Source of the DNA: Ramazzottius varieornatus
Lineage: Eukaryota > Tardigrada > Eutardigrada > Parachela > Ramazzottiidae
Assembly (NCBI GenBank): GCA_001949185.1
Contig: BDGG01000005.1
Coordinates: 2,891,972-2,955,971, forward strand
Length of the DNA stretch: 64,000 bases
Direction: 5' to 3'
Part shown: positions 31,790 through 42,986 of the stretch, piece after piece
Numbering within the stretch: the first letter of the stretch is position 1
Layout: every line of letters starts with the position of its first letter
Position numbers and translations under genes: made by a program
The notes under the pieces: generated by a model
What the model was told of the DNA's origin: nothing
The model's database searches: none
Seen by the model: the letters and a program-made list of their open reading frames with translations, nothing else

Positions 31790-34690
31790 GATAGTAATAA
31801 CCGCTTTACTGTTCTATGAGCTCACGAAGTCGAGCGAATGAAGAGCAATGTTTTAAAAAAAAGAGTGGCTAGAGCGCCGTAGAAAAAGATCATAATAGGA
31901 AAGCACCTAGAAAAAATACAAAATGTCCAAATTTACACAATCAACAAGCGGTGGTCAAGATGGTCCTTAGACCATTTCAGAGCTGAAAAGTTAAGAGACT
32001 TTAGATATTTTTTAGATGAGCCAATAGTAAGCAGATTTGTGGCCGAAGGACTAAACAAAGGGTCTTTCAACAAGTTCATCGCGATGTAGGCGAAGGACGA
32101 CAGCGTGGTGTCGAGAAGGGTGCCAGAAGCTGGGGCGATGCTGCCTGGCGCGAGGACAAACTCCTTGGACTGCGTTCTTGATCTCCCTGGCAGCTCCTTC
32201 TTCATGATGTGGCTTCCCCCTACAGAGACACCTGCTCTGATTTTATAAGCATTAATTAATTTACCTTCGAGTCGTCTTCGCCAGAGAGGAAGCCACTGAA
32301 CTTCCGCCAGATGCTGCCGATACTGGATGAGGTCGGTGTCGTGACTGTCTGTTGTTTCCATCTTTCTGAGTCTGATGCTGCGGAGAAACTTCTTCTGGAT
32401 TTTTTCCAGCTGCCGTCGGAGACCGTTCGCCGAAACAGACCATGCCGACGAGGCATAATCCATGACTGACCGCACGATACTCTTGAACAGGAGTTGCTTG
32501 ACCGAGCCGAAGCAGCGAGGGAAGTATGCGTTGATAGCCTACAACCTCTTCCTGCATTGTGCTGTCACCTTATCGACCTGGGCGGTCCAGTCAAGTCGGC
32601 TAGAGTATGTCACGCCGAAACATTCCCCCTCATTCTCGGTAGGTTTCGGATCACTCATAAACTTGTACGACCCACCTGGAATCCCCGTTTTCTTTTTCTT
32701 GTTCGAGATCCGGAGGTGCTGGGACTTTCTGGAATTGATGTCTAGCCCAGCATTTCTTCACCGCACCGCAATGTTGTCCAGGTCTTCTTGTAGGGAACGA
32801 CAGTCATCTTCACTGCTTACTGTTCGATGGAGGACGACAGCATCGGCATACTGGAGAACTGTCGACTTGACACGGGTAGAAAGACTGTTGGCTGCAACCG
32901 TAAAGAATGTCGGACCAAGGACTGATCCCTGTGGAACTCCAGACTTCACAGGCTGATCATCGGAGAGGTATCCGTCGACCATCACTCGCTGGCTTCAGCC
33001 ACGGAGGTAGTCCGAAAACAGAGCCAGTAGCCGACCAGTAACTCCATGCTTGAAAAGACTGTCAACAATTACGTCATGCGGAATTCGGTCGAAAGCTTTC
33101 GTACAGTCCAACAGGATGACGTCGGCCTCCTTCCTCTGCAGCAAGACTTGGGAGAAGTGGTGAGACATCTGGGCTAGCTGGATCTCTGTCGACCTTTGCT
33201 TCCTGAAACCATACTGAGAGTCAGACAACAACGTATTCTGGTACAGGTAGTTGCTCAGATGATCGGCAAGGATCTTCTCGAAGAGTTTGGACAAGGGTGG
33301 GAGGAGCGAGATTGGACGAAAGGCGGAGCCTCCTTTCTTCGGTATCGGGACGGCGTCAGCCTTCTTCCACACCGTAGGGAACTGTCCAGTTTGGATGATG
33401 AGGTTGGACAGTCTTGACGGGGGGTGAACGATGGCAGTACCTGCAACTCTGAGGAGACGGTTGGTGATGAGAGATGACCCAGCTGCTTTGTTGACGTCCA
33501 ACTTCTTGACGATGGTTAGGATGGCAGTAGTCGTTATCAGCAGGTCTAGACATCGGGGCGAAATTGCAGGCTCCATCAGACGGACAGGCAGAGGTGGCAG
33601 ATGGGTCTTGCAGTGGACGGGGCAGTCGACATACTCATCGGCGAAGGTCTTGGGGATGAATTCGGCCTTATCTTGCGGATGGACCAGATATCGATCATCG
33701 CTGCCTAGAACAGGAATCGGTGGGATCGAACTGCAGACGGTGTTCTTCTTAACATACTTCCAGACTGCGGTTGGATTTCTTCCTGGAGGATCAACCTCTT
33801 CTGCGCTTCCAATGCTTTCCACGCTGTCTAATCAGCTGGGTCCTTTGTCCTTCGCCATTTTTGATATGCGCCTCTGCACTTTCGTAGGCACCCAACTACC
33901 GTAGCCGAAAGGGAAGGACGAAGAAGGCGTCGGGAACCAACCGTCCTGAACTGGAAGCAGCTTGACGCACCTGGAAGAAACTTCTCCTGAAAGACATAAA
34001 CCACGACGTCAGATTTACACTGTACATCAAACATGCCGTTCCAATCAACTGGAGCCAGCATTCTGCGGAACTCAGTGGATATGTCGTCATCCACTTTCCA
34101 CTGTTTTCTGCTCTTTACGACGAATTTCGGAGTCATCAACATCAGAAAGAACTCTAGCCCATGGTGATCTTTAGGTGCTGCCGGTGGCGTGATGGTCCTC
34201 ACGTTGCGTATGAAACCGAGCTGCGAAACGAAGACAAGGTCCAGCGATGAACAGCTTTTCCCTCGTTCTCTGGTAATCTACCTAACTTTCTGCCATAGAC
34301 GAAATTCACTCTGTAGCGACAACAGGTCTCGTTCTCTTTCCGAGGATTCACTAGCTTTGTCTGACCAGGAAATGTTGGGGCAGTTGAAATCGCCCAACAT
34401 AAGGATGTTCCGTCTCAGATGTGGAGGAATCCGTTCCATCGAGGTGCGAAGCTTACTGAAAACTTCGCTGTCGTAGCCTGGCGCGTAGACGACTCCAATG
34501 AGTAATGCGCAGTTCATGCGCAGAGCAATCACTTTAACCCAAAGAACCTCTAGCCCAACCACTTCGTACTCTACCATCCTCCTAATTTAGAACTCTTTCC
34601 TGATTACAAGAGCTACTCCACCTTCTGTACTTTTCTGGCAGCCATCCTTTTCTGATGTTGACGTTTTCCCAGGGGTAACAAGTCATACTA
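31790..34690 (-). mobile_element. CR1/Jockey-like LINE, 5' incomplete and inactive
   Basis: On the minus strand the order is an apurinic-type endonuclease (GGVALVIRKEF, IGVVYAPG, MLGDFNCPNISW), a linker and a reverse transcriptase. The latter carries WKKADAVPIPKKGGSAFRPI, SDSQYGFRKQRST, ILLDCTKAFDRIPHD, SGVPQGSVLGP and LQYADAVVLH. The C-terminal region ends at 31933. The catalytic YADD has become YADA (GCT for GAT). In-frame stops, for example TGA at about 32993, and several frame changes add to the damage. The 3' untranslated part ends in a short TTATTATTA-like tail near 31790. A LINE of this type nicks DNA with its endonuclease and primes cDNA at the target. This copy cannot. Confidence 0.85.
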
Positions 34691-35040
34691 CCGCACCTGA
34701 TAGCAGCCGCGGTTACCGCTTCGAGCCCCGCTCTGGAAAATACGTCAAGCAGCCTTCTGCCAAGCCATTCACTCATCCAGCCCTCAGCGATGCAGAGTTT
34801 CAATCGAGCGACGAAAATTCACCAGCGCTCGAAGTGGTTAGGACCGATGATGATGTCACAGCACCTTTCTTGCAGGACGAAACCGTTAAATTGACCAACG
34901 CAGCATCTCCAGAGATCGAAAGAATTATGGAGTACCGGGTGCAGCGACAGTATTTGGTCCAGTGGAAGGGTGAGACGGAAGAACAAGCCACTTGGGTGGA
35001 CGAAGATGTCTTTCCCGAGCTGACCAGAATGTCGGCCTAG
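34672..35040 (+). CDS. Chromodomain protein C-terminal exon, 5' part missing
   Basis: The frame is open from about 34672, after a possible acceptor (TTTTCCCAG), to the stop at 35038-35040. No ATG heads it, so the N-terminal exons are lost or unrecognised. It has an acidic, Ser-rich linker (FQSSDENSPALEVV, RTDDDVTAPFLQD) and then a chromodomain: PEIERIMEYRVQRQYLVQW, KGETEEQATWVDEDVFPEL. This is the same end seen in the genes at 47.0, 48.3 and 54.3 kb. Chromodomains usually read methylated histone tails, but the cage here lacks the first and third aromatics. It abuts the 5' side of the inverted LINE, which may have cut the gene. Confidence 0.55.
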   Translation, partial: GVTSHTTAPDSSRGYRFEPRSGKYVKQPSAKPFTHPALSDAEFQSSDENSPALEVVRTDDDVTAPFLQDETVKLTNAASPEIERIMEYRVQRQYLVQWKGETEEQATWVDEDVFPELTRMSA

Positions 35041-35637
35041 TAAGTCGGCTCGATGAAGTTTCCGCTGTCTTAGTACAGTCTACTCTTATTTTGCGCGAAC
35101 ATTACTATTTTCTTCCGAGAAAATCATAAGTTTTTCGGAGCTTAATTGGGGACCGATATTCAGGCCGAGCGAGCGAGGCCTTTATAAGTCCCACGATTTC
35201 AGTGCTAATCGGAATGTTCAGTCATGGCTTTGCCGCAAACTCTATTCTGTTAAAAGATACACCAGTTAATCGGATATTACTAAATGCTCGATCAGCCTTC
35301 CCAGTGGTCAGGACCACTATCTAGTTTACACATGCTTTCCTATTCACCACTGTTTTTTCTTATGCAAAGCTCGCATTTGACGATGCAATTATGACCAACG
35401 TTGACACGCGGAAGTACTGTAAGGTCTACGGCAGGTCAAAGCTCGGATCCCCTGAGCCTACTAATGTTTAGGTCGCTAAGAAAAAAACACCCCTCGTATT
35501 CGAAACTGATCGCATACAGTGAATGATTTCGAAGATAACCGATCTCCCAAATTTTCAAGCCGGCGCAAATAGTTACTTGAACGCTTCGGTTAGTGATTCC
35601 CAAACCCCGAAACAAATTTTCCACTTTTGCATCAAGT
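35041..35637. other. Intergenic stretch
   Basis: Nothing recognised. It probably contains the promoter of the plus-strand gene that starts at 35638. Confidence 0.35.
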
Positions 35638-36414
35638 ATGGATCGACAAGATGCGCTGACTCGTCTGCGAAGTCTTCACGACCTCGAACGATGCCTCGGT
35701 CACCCGGCCTGCCAACTCAGCGACTGCGACAAAGGCAAGATCCTCATTGTGATCCTGGAAGCTAAAAGAGTCTGCGAGGGGCTGGCCCGCGGCTGCTGCC
35801 AGGGCCAGTGTCCGGACCAGCGCCAGATGGGCCCCTGGTGCCAACGATGTCCTCCCAACAGCTGCGAATGTCCGCCTGGATACAAAGGTGATCGTGGACA
35901 ACAGCCACAGCAGCAGTATAACTACGGACAACAACAAGGCTACGGAAACCAGTACCAGAAACCACAGCAAGGGCATCGCTCTTTCTATAACAACGGTAAC
36001 TCAAACCAGGGTAACTTTTGCGGTGGACGAGGACCCATGGAGCAGCAGAATTCCATGATGGATTTTGGGCAAGGCTTCGGACACAATCAAGATGTGCAGG
36101 AGTACAATCGTGGTCGTCACGGCACACGTGGTTTCGGTGGCGACTTCCATCCTGGTCAGATGGACGGACGTTATAGCAACGAAGGCAACAACCGGGACCA
36201 TAACAGCTACGGAGGAAGCTACAACGGGAGTCAGTACAATGAGCGACTGCATGAACTTGAGTCGAACGTGTCTAGCATGACTCTACACCAAGGGATGAAC
36301 AACCAGCGTCGCAAAACCAGGGACGCAACAGCAGTATGGCTCATTTGGTCGCGGAAAATAACCAACAGCAATGGTCAGTCTCGCAGTCAGTCCAGCCTTT
36401 TCCGCTCTTGTTGA
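35638..36414 (+). CDS. Cys-rich, Gln/Gly/Tyr/Asn-rich low-complexity protein
   Basis: An intact frame of 258 residues from the ATG in a MDRQDALTRL context. Residues 1-85 form a compact Cys-rich head (CQLSDCDKGK, VCEGLARGCCQGQCPDQ, WCQRCPPNSCECPPG) with about 12 cysteines. The rest is a low-complexity, prion-like tract (QQQYNYGQQQGYGNQYQ, NNGNSNQGNFCGGRG, HNSYGGSYNGSQYN). No signal peptide is visible, so an intracellular role such as condensate or RNP assembly is possible but is inference. Near 36290 the composition of this frame changes. Another frame offers GTQQQYGSFGRGK then a stop, which looks like the natural C-terminus, so a small intron or frameshift may lie at about 36250-36310. Confidence 0.5.
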   Translation: MDRQDALTRLRSLHDLERCLGHPACQLSDCDKGKILIVILEAKRVCEGLARGCCQGQCPDQRQMGPWCQRCPPNSCECPPGYKGDRGQQPQQQYNYGQQQGYGNQYQKPQQGHRSFYNNGNSNQGNFCGGRGPMEQQNSMMDFGQGFGHNQDVQEYNRGRHGTRGFGGDFHPGQMDGRYSNEGNNRDHNSYGGSYNGSQYNERLHELESNVSSMTLHQGMNNQRRKTRDATAVWLIWSRKITNSNGQSRSQSSLFRSC

Positions 36415-36808
36415 TCAGTCGCAACGGCTTTTTGGCCCTGGACATGTTGTCTTCGATACTGTATATTCACCTCGTCATTTTTTCCGGTTCAAATTTGTAC
36501 GAGATGAAGATTTCTGAGTTCGCCAGCCTTATAACAAGTAAGACATTTGAAGGCCTATACTCCAGTAACAGGTGGCTAACTCAACAACCATTACCTCGTA
36601 CCGACACTTCCAAGGAGTTCAAGTTACCTTTATCCAACCGCTCAGGAAGCGTTTTCACGGCTTGCTACTTGACCAAAACTTACGATATTCGTCCATCTGA
36701 CTATGCGAATCTGCGGAATTCCAGAACTGAAATTAAATGAAAACAAAAAGAAAGAACAAAAAAATTGAAGCAAGAACCAAAAAGGATTTGTGTATCATGG
36801 TAGACTGT
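36415..36808. other. Tail-to-tail intergenic stretch
   Basis: Lies between the ends of the plus and minus genes and likely holds both 3' untranslated regions. The weak plus frame at 36336-36740 has no domain. Confidence 0.4.
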
Positions 36809-39594
36809 TTAGATATGGGAGCTATCCCATCCGGACGAGGTGCGTATCTCCAGCGCACTGGGGGGCTTATGAATAGCCCGTACACTATCGTTTGTCATGG
36901 AAGTCTTGCCCAACGACGACGGACCCCGTAGATCATCCTGCGTCAGTCTCTTGAAGGTCTCGCCGAACATTGTTTGCTTCATCGGCCTGAAAGCCTTGGC
37001 TTGTCCCGGCACAATCGAGCTTACATCGGTCGTGCGGGTTATACTGCTACTGACATCATCCTTCTTACTGCTGCCATTCACCGACGAGTCCTTCATGGGT
37101 ATGACCCCGTTGTTGATGAAGTTCAGATACTCGGACTTCTTCCCAGGTGCGGCCACCGATGTCAGCGACCCGTGGAAGTCCGGGTTGGTATACGCCCAAG
37201 GGTTACGTTCCACATCGTCCAGGTACAGTTTAGTGGTGCGTGGCAGCCGTGTTAGGGTATAGTCATGGGCATCACCAAACTTCGTCGGGGTGGAGTCACC
37301 TGAGACAGAGAAAGCTCGACCTCTTCTTCGATGATACCTGATGAAGATGACAACGGCAATAATTAAGAGCACAAAGGCCCCGATTGCACCGATAATGATG
37401 TAGATGAAGGACTGGTAGACATGGTTGGGTGCGGTGCCCACTTCTAATCGAGATAAGACCAAACCCGGCTCCAGGAAACTGCGGTCGTCCGAACTAAGCT
37501 CACTGGCTCTGTACACCGTGCCCGACCAGATAAAATGAAAATCTGCATCTTGAAGTTTAGTGGCGATCGTGTCGAAGTTGAGATTGTGGGACCATGCCAC
37601 CGACAAGTTGACAATGATGTTACCACAAGTCAGCTCCCAGACACGCACGCGACCTGGGTGAATGTCAAGGAAGGAGGCGAAGTGGCCTTCGAAGGCCTTG
37701 ACAAAGTCGTTGGTGCTGTCTTGCGAACGTTCAATGTCGTCGCAGGTGTTGTTGAGGGAAAGCAGGAGGTGTGATGGGCGGGATGTGTTGAGGAGCTCAG
37801 AGCTGTCGTCGACCAAGTCGGGGTTCGTGACGCCACCTGATTCGATAAAGGGTAGGGTGGAGGTGGAGATGGTTTCGTCCATGGGAACTGAACGGTGGAA
37901 TTGTTTGTGAGTGGTGAGGGTAGTACGTGATACCGGTGGAGACAGTGGTAAACTTTTTGCCTTCGGCGCAGTTTGAGCGTTGGTTGGAGTTAAACTTCTA
38001 TTTCCGGTGACGATATGTGCTGTACTTTTGGGTACGACGATTGGAGTGCGGTGGTCGTTGACGGACACACTACCCGTTCCGGTTCCACTAAAGATCGCAC
38101 CGCGCTGTACGTTATTCGACTGATTAGTATCTACTGTGATGGTGGCTACGGCAGGAATGCTGTTAAATACGGGCTCGTGAAATTCTCTGTTGATTCTTTG
38201 ATTTTCGGGCGGAACTGGGTCATTGGGATTCTTGTTGGCAGCTGAGTTCGAGACCGGGGGAGAATTGGCTGTTTGAGGGAAAGCAGGGAACAAAGTGGTA
38301 TTGACTGGAGGTACGTGCCACCGGACATGACGGAATGCATCGTCCGCATTCTGAGCTTCTTTGTATTCCAGGTTGACACCGAACAAGGAAGCAGCTCGGA
38401 CCTTGTTGACGATATCTTTGGCAATGCGTTCCGCAGGACTCAGCGTTCGTATTGTGGGTGGTACGTCCAGTTTGTACAGGGTATCGTTCGTGGGAGACGA
38501 TGAGTAAAACAGTTCGGTGGAAAGTGCGGCTGATGTCACTGCAGGCGTTGTATTGCGTGACGTCGTCGCCGTGCCTGCTGTACTGAAAAGCGCGGTCCTT
38601 GACAAATCTGGTGTGGACTGGGTAGTGATGGCATCTCCTTCAAAGAAGTGTATCGACCCGGTGACAACTTGTCCAGAAGGATTATGTTCGTTGAGATCAT
38701 GGTTGAGAGATGAGGCGAGAGGAACGTCTGTGGTGGCGAATGCCGGTGATGAACGCTCAGCGATCGCGCCCGTATCTGAAAAGAAAGACAACATCAGAAC
38801 AACACTCAAAGCCAGAAGCCAGAATATGAAAGTTTCAGCGATCTCGGCAAATAAACTCGATCAGAGCGTTTTCTGCGGTGGCGCACGCTTCCGGCCAGCA
38901 TCAACGAGAAGGTGCGCCACTTGGCAAATCGATGTGGTCGACTTTGTTTGCTGAGCTTCCATCTGTTCCGTGGAACCTCCGTCGTATAGTATGCTGATTT
39001 CATAAACGACGTCCCCAGAATACAATTAAATAAAAAACCAGACTTCGATGCAAATAATAAGGCAATAGTTCTTCCGTGAGATTTCTGATGGAATGTATGC
39101 TACTGCACTGCACCGTAGAGAGACTGTTTGCATGTGTGCACATGACGTAAGTCTCATTTTTTTCTTCGGGGACTTTTTCGTGTGGGGCCAATTGGCCCAA
39201 TTGGCAGATTTTTGCAATGTACTATTTTGATAACAGAACATCTGACGACCATGATTTATGTACGAAAAAACAACTGTCGCGGTTTGGACTACGGCACAGT
39301 TTACACGAGTTTCCTCGTGTCGGATGTAATTTCGGCCCACATGCCCAGCCGGTTGTTCCGTCATCATCACCCACGCGATGGCGATGGTGTACAAAAAAAC
39401 CGCACACGGATCAGCGACCGTGTTATCTTGTTAATAAGAGAAGAGATGAAACCGAATATTTAGGTTACGGAAAAGTCTCACGTTGTGATGCATAACAAGA
39501 GCCAGCCACAAAAGTCTGATAGAAAAGGCGTACCTGTGATAACATTCTTGACCACCAGCAAGAAAATAATCATAATGCGCAAACGATCGTCCAT
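36809..39594 (-). CDS. Mucin-like single-pass membrane glycoprotein
   Basis: Exon 39534-39594 encodes a signal peptide (MDDRLRIMIIFLLVVKNVIT). Exon 36809-38775 joins it in phase 1 for a total of 675 residues. The ectodomain is rich in Thr, Ser and Pro with several N-glycosylation sites (NTT, NLS, NRS). It has a conserved-looking membrane-proximal module of about 100 residues with two Cys (NNTCDDIERSQDSTNDFVKA, then VWELTCGNIIVNLSVAW), which resembles a SEA or dystroglycan-like fold in layout. The membrane helix is YIIIGAIGAFVLLIIAVVIF, followed by a basic stop-transfer (RYHRRRGR) and a tail of about 150 residues. The tail lacks the PPxY that dystroglycan uses to bind dystrophin, so I do not assign that name. 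A cell-surface adhesion or signalling role is inference. Confidence 0.65.
38843..38960. mobile_element. Fold-back MITE, AAGTGGCGCAC family, intron 1
   Basis: Begins CTCGGCAAATAAACTCG and ends CTTTGTTTGCTGAGCTTCC, its approximate inverse. GTGGCGCACGCTTCCGGCC lies inside the left arm and GGTGCGCCACTTGG in the right arm. This is the cleanest short copy in the window. Confidence 0.75.
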
Positions 39595-41673
39595 GTTGGC
39601 AGCACAGTGGTGGCCTCTAATGATGAATGACGGACGACGGCAGGATGGTCCGCCGCTTGCACAACCAGGCGGCGTCTTTTGTCATCTGTCAGGAAAAATA
39701 TCAGTCAAAGTTATGTCCGATAACACCGCTGTGTTTCCAGTTCAAGATCACGTCAGTGTCACAACGCAAATGTAATCCGCGCCGATGAGTTCGCCGTCGT
39801 GCAACACAACAGATCCAAAGTACTATGTACAAACAAAAGAATGAAAATTAGATCAATCTTATATCTCACAGTCTTTCCTCCCTTTTTAACCGAACTTTCG
39901 AAAACAAGATCGTAATTACTAAGACTTTCCTGCAATCTGTACAGTTTTTCTACGAGTACCTCACCGTCCTGTTTGTCTTCATTGGCCGAAAATTAAACCG
40001 TACCAATATACTTGCGGATTTGCGGGTCGTCTGCCCATCTTTCTCAACCACAAGTATGCATGGGACGTGAACTCGGTCAGCTCTTTATCCCGAGTGACAC
40101 ACACACACAGTTTTCCAGTTTTCTTAGCCGGAAGTGCGCCACTTGGGAACAAGATCTCGTTCAATCCATTTTCAAACGTACCGCCCTTGAAACTATATAA
40201 AAAGCCAAATTCGAAAAAGTGGCATGAATCACATTTCAGTGGGGAAGCATGTTATCAAAAGTAATTACGGAAACAAAAATAGTATTTAACATTGGATAAG
40301 AAAAAGTGGAATCGTGGGATAACAATAGTCTAGTAGTCACGGAAAAGAAGCGGCGTACGCGCCGGTTCTTCACTGAGGGCAGGGGTGGTGGTTCTGGTTC
40401 GCGATGAGCAACCACGCGGAACAAATCTGTGTGTCAGAAGTAATCTCATTTGCTTACGGTGGGCATGCTTGCTGTGCGGGCGCAACAATGCAAAAAGTCA
40501 CCGTGATGGATATATATTTTCGATAATCTCGAGACAGTCTTCAGCGACAGATATCAATTGCCGGTAACAAGTAGGATAATCCCCGCTCACGGACACTCAT
40601 TGTCCGTCTCATATTTCCCTCAAGCTCACAGTTGCGCAGGCAATTTGCCTTTACAGCGCGTGGTTCATAGTGGATACCTCTTCCCACCAGGAAGCAGGGA
40701 TAAAAGAACGAAGGAGAAGTCACAGAGAACCCCGGATTTAAATGCCTCACGTTCGCTAAAGACCAGCATTCACAAGGCGGCTATTAGGTCTAATCTATCC
40801 AAAATTGTTAGAATAATTGCCCCTGTTATCGACAAGGACAATTTTTCTAAATTTTTCGTCTTCGCCTCAGGCGAATGGTTTGGTACAGGATGATCGACCC
40901 GGATGTCAAAAACTAGTCAATTTAATGGATCGTTTCTACTCTTATCCGCAAAGCTCGGGTCGTTTTCGGAGGTTTCTGAACGAATGCGTCATTCAACTTA
41001 CTGATGACTGTGTAATGGCTCATAACGCGGTAAGACAAAAACCCCATCAGAAAAACGCAGACGGTCGTAAGAAACTGAAGAACGGCTACACATTTTGTGC
41101 TTACCTCAACGACATAATCCTCGATAATAAGCAGACCGTCTGAAGAAGTATCATCTTGAGATGAGGCTGGTGAGGAAGAAAGTGTGTACTGGCCAGCTCT
41201 GCAAATGAGGCCGCCGTTATGCGTGTCGGCAAGTGGACAAGTTCACAGAACTTTGCGCAGCCGCTATAAATATGATAAGACGCATTCAAAGCTAGTCAAA
41301 GAGTAACAGTACGTGTATTGTGCAGGCAAGTTTAGTTAAAGAGATGGGCCACCTACACACACTTCAATCTGAGACGACGCCGCCAACACTCGTTCGACCA
41401 TCCGCCATCAGCCGGCAAAAACGTAGACTGGCCAGCAGGAAAAAGATAAATTATGTCAAGCGATGATTATTGAATTGTAAAACTTCCCGGTGGTGACCGA
41501 CTTGCACCAGTGACTGGACCTGAAACCAGGAAGCAACAGTGATCACCAATTATTAATAGAATCAATGAATGATTCATACTTTTTGCTCGAACATTTTTTG
41601 CCCGGAACTTATTTTCAAGATAAAACGTCCAATAGCTTAGAATGTAGGTAGAAGGAAGCCGGCACGGAAATAT
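39595..41673. other. Intergenic stretch
   Basis: Contains a short (CA)n run near 40090 and a GGAAGTGCGCCACTTGG piece of the AAGTGGCGCAC family at about 40128-40150. The plus frames at 40558-40893 and 40817-41143 are open, partly protein-like (SKIVRIIAPVIDKDNFSKFF) but not assignable. Confidence 0.35.
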
Positions 41674-42986
41674 TCACCGGGCAAGGAAACACCCACCGGG
41701 TCTGTACACAGGTTTTAAAGGTGAAGAAACAGGTGTAAATCCCGCGCCGACCACCTCGTAGCTCTCTAATGAAGAATAAAAAGTCATCCATCGTCTCAAT
41801 TCAATCCAAAGATAAATTTTTACATTGATCGACGGATTTTTACAGGGAATTTGAAATTCTGTCAGAAGATTTGTACCAAATCGCGAAGCAGTCCGGCCCT
41901 TTTCTACCAATTAATCTTACCGTTGCAGGTACTGGTGACCAAATCTTCGAAGCAGAGAAGTCCTCGATGCAGTGCGCCAGTAAAGGACCCCACGGTTCGG
42001 AAGATCAAACTAGAAAGCAGATGTGAACAAAGAGTGGAATGGCGAGAAAGTGATAACTTTAAACGGTGGTCAAACCGTAAACTCTTCTCGAATGGCAGCT
42101 GATATACGATCAGCCAGAGTAATAAACCGTGTATTTCTAGAGAGCTGAGATCAGTCTGGTGAAACTGATGAAACTGACAATGCGCACTCGAGATCATACT
42201 GTATCTTTACGTACCTCACATTGTTGTCGAGAATGTCAAGAGCGACGCGAGATGCAGAGTAAGGTGCAACATCCGATCGAACACAGGCTTCGGCTTTCTC
42301 GCAGGCAATTTCACGTCTGAAACAAATTATCCCATTGAGAACACGCTGAACCTTCGTACGTACAGAATAGAGAAACCATTACCCTGATCGATACTGCCAT
42401 GAACTCCAATCTCGCGTTAGGCGGAGTCGATCAAACGATGACACCGTTTCTCGTACAGTGATAAGTTGTTCCTTGTTCGTTGCAACGAGAAATGAGTCAG
42501 GTAATCGATAATGATACTCACTTAAGCCCCAGGACGAGAATGGGAGAAAGATCGTCCGGATGTTCCTGGAAGAGAGACATGAATTGATATAAGGTAGGTC
42601 CGAGCTCGCTCTTCCATCCTGAAAAATCCCAGTCCTATAGAAAACTTGGGAGCTTAAAAGCTCCAAGGGACAAATTCAACGACGGAAGGACGACGCAATG
42701 TACGTGACTGAGATAAGGAAGTTTGAGTTCCCTTAGGCCTCAATCTGGGTCGACTTCGTCCTCGAACCAGTACGGGAGCTCGGCAAACCAACTCGACAAG
42801 CTCGATGACTGAGTGGCGCATGCTATCGTTTAATAACAGCGAGAACATGTGCCACTCACGGAGTTTGTCCTTACTTTTTTCGTCCAATTTTTTACCAAAG
42901 TTGGAAGTTTCTACAAATTTGGAGACCTCGGTCGCAGCGTTGGAGTTCATTTTAGGTACAGGTTTGAGTTGGGGGATTGTTTGCAT
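41674..42986 (-). CDS. Unrecognised five-exon gene
   Basis: Five minus-strand pieces join with agreeing phases at GT-AG sites: 42875-42986 (ATG at 42986 or 42950), 42522-42618, 42215-42316, 41921-42009 and 41674-41858. The product is about 182-194 residues. The first three exons read most convincingly (MNSNAATEVSKFVETSN, ELGPTLYQFMSLFQEHPDD, REIACEKAEACVRSDVAPY). They are helical, acidic and show no signal peptide or membrane segment. The last two exons are less protein-like and could be intron. I do not recognise the family. TRMT5 starts about 0.7 kb away on the other strand, so a shared promoter region is possible. Confidence 0.4.
42778..42870. mobile_element. AAGTGGCGCAC-family MITE in intron 1
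   Basis: GCTCGGCAAACCAACTCG, GAGTGGCGCATGC and the inverted ATGTGCCACTC plus GGAGTTTGTCC make a short fold-back. It ends a few bases before the donor site of the first exon of the five-exon gene. Confidence 0.55.

Noticed and set aside
36897-38954. Several plus-strand frames of 70-145 codons
   Set aside because: They are antisense to the long membrane-protein exon and lack protein features.
36809-39594. Dystroglycan as the identity of the membrane protein
   Set aside because: The layout is similar, but the C-terminal PPxY and recognisable Ig-like repeats are absent.
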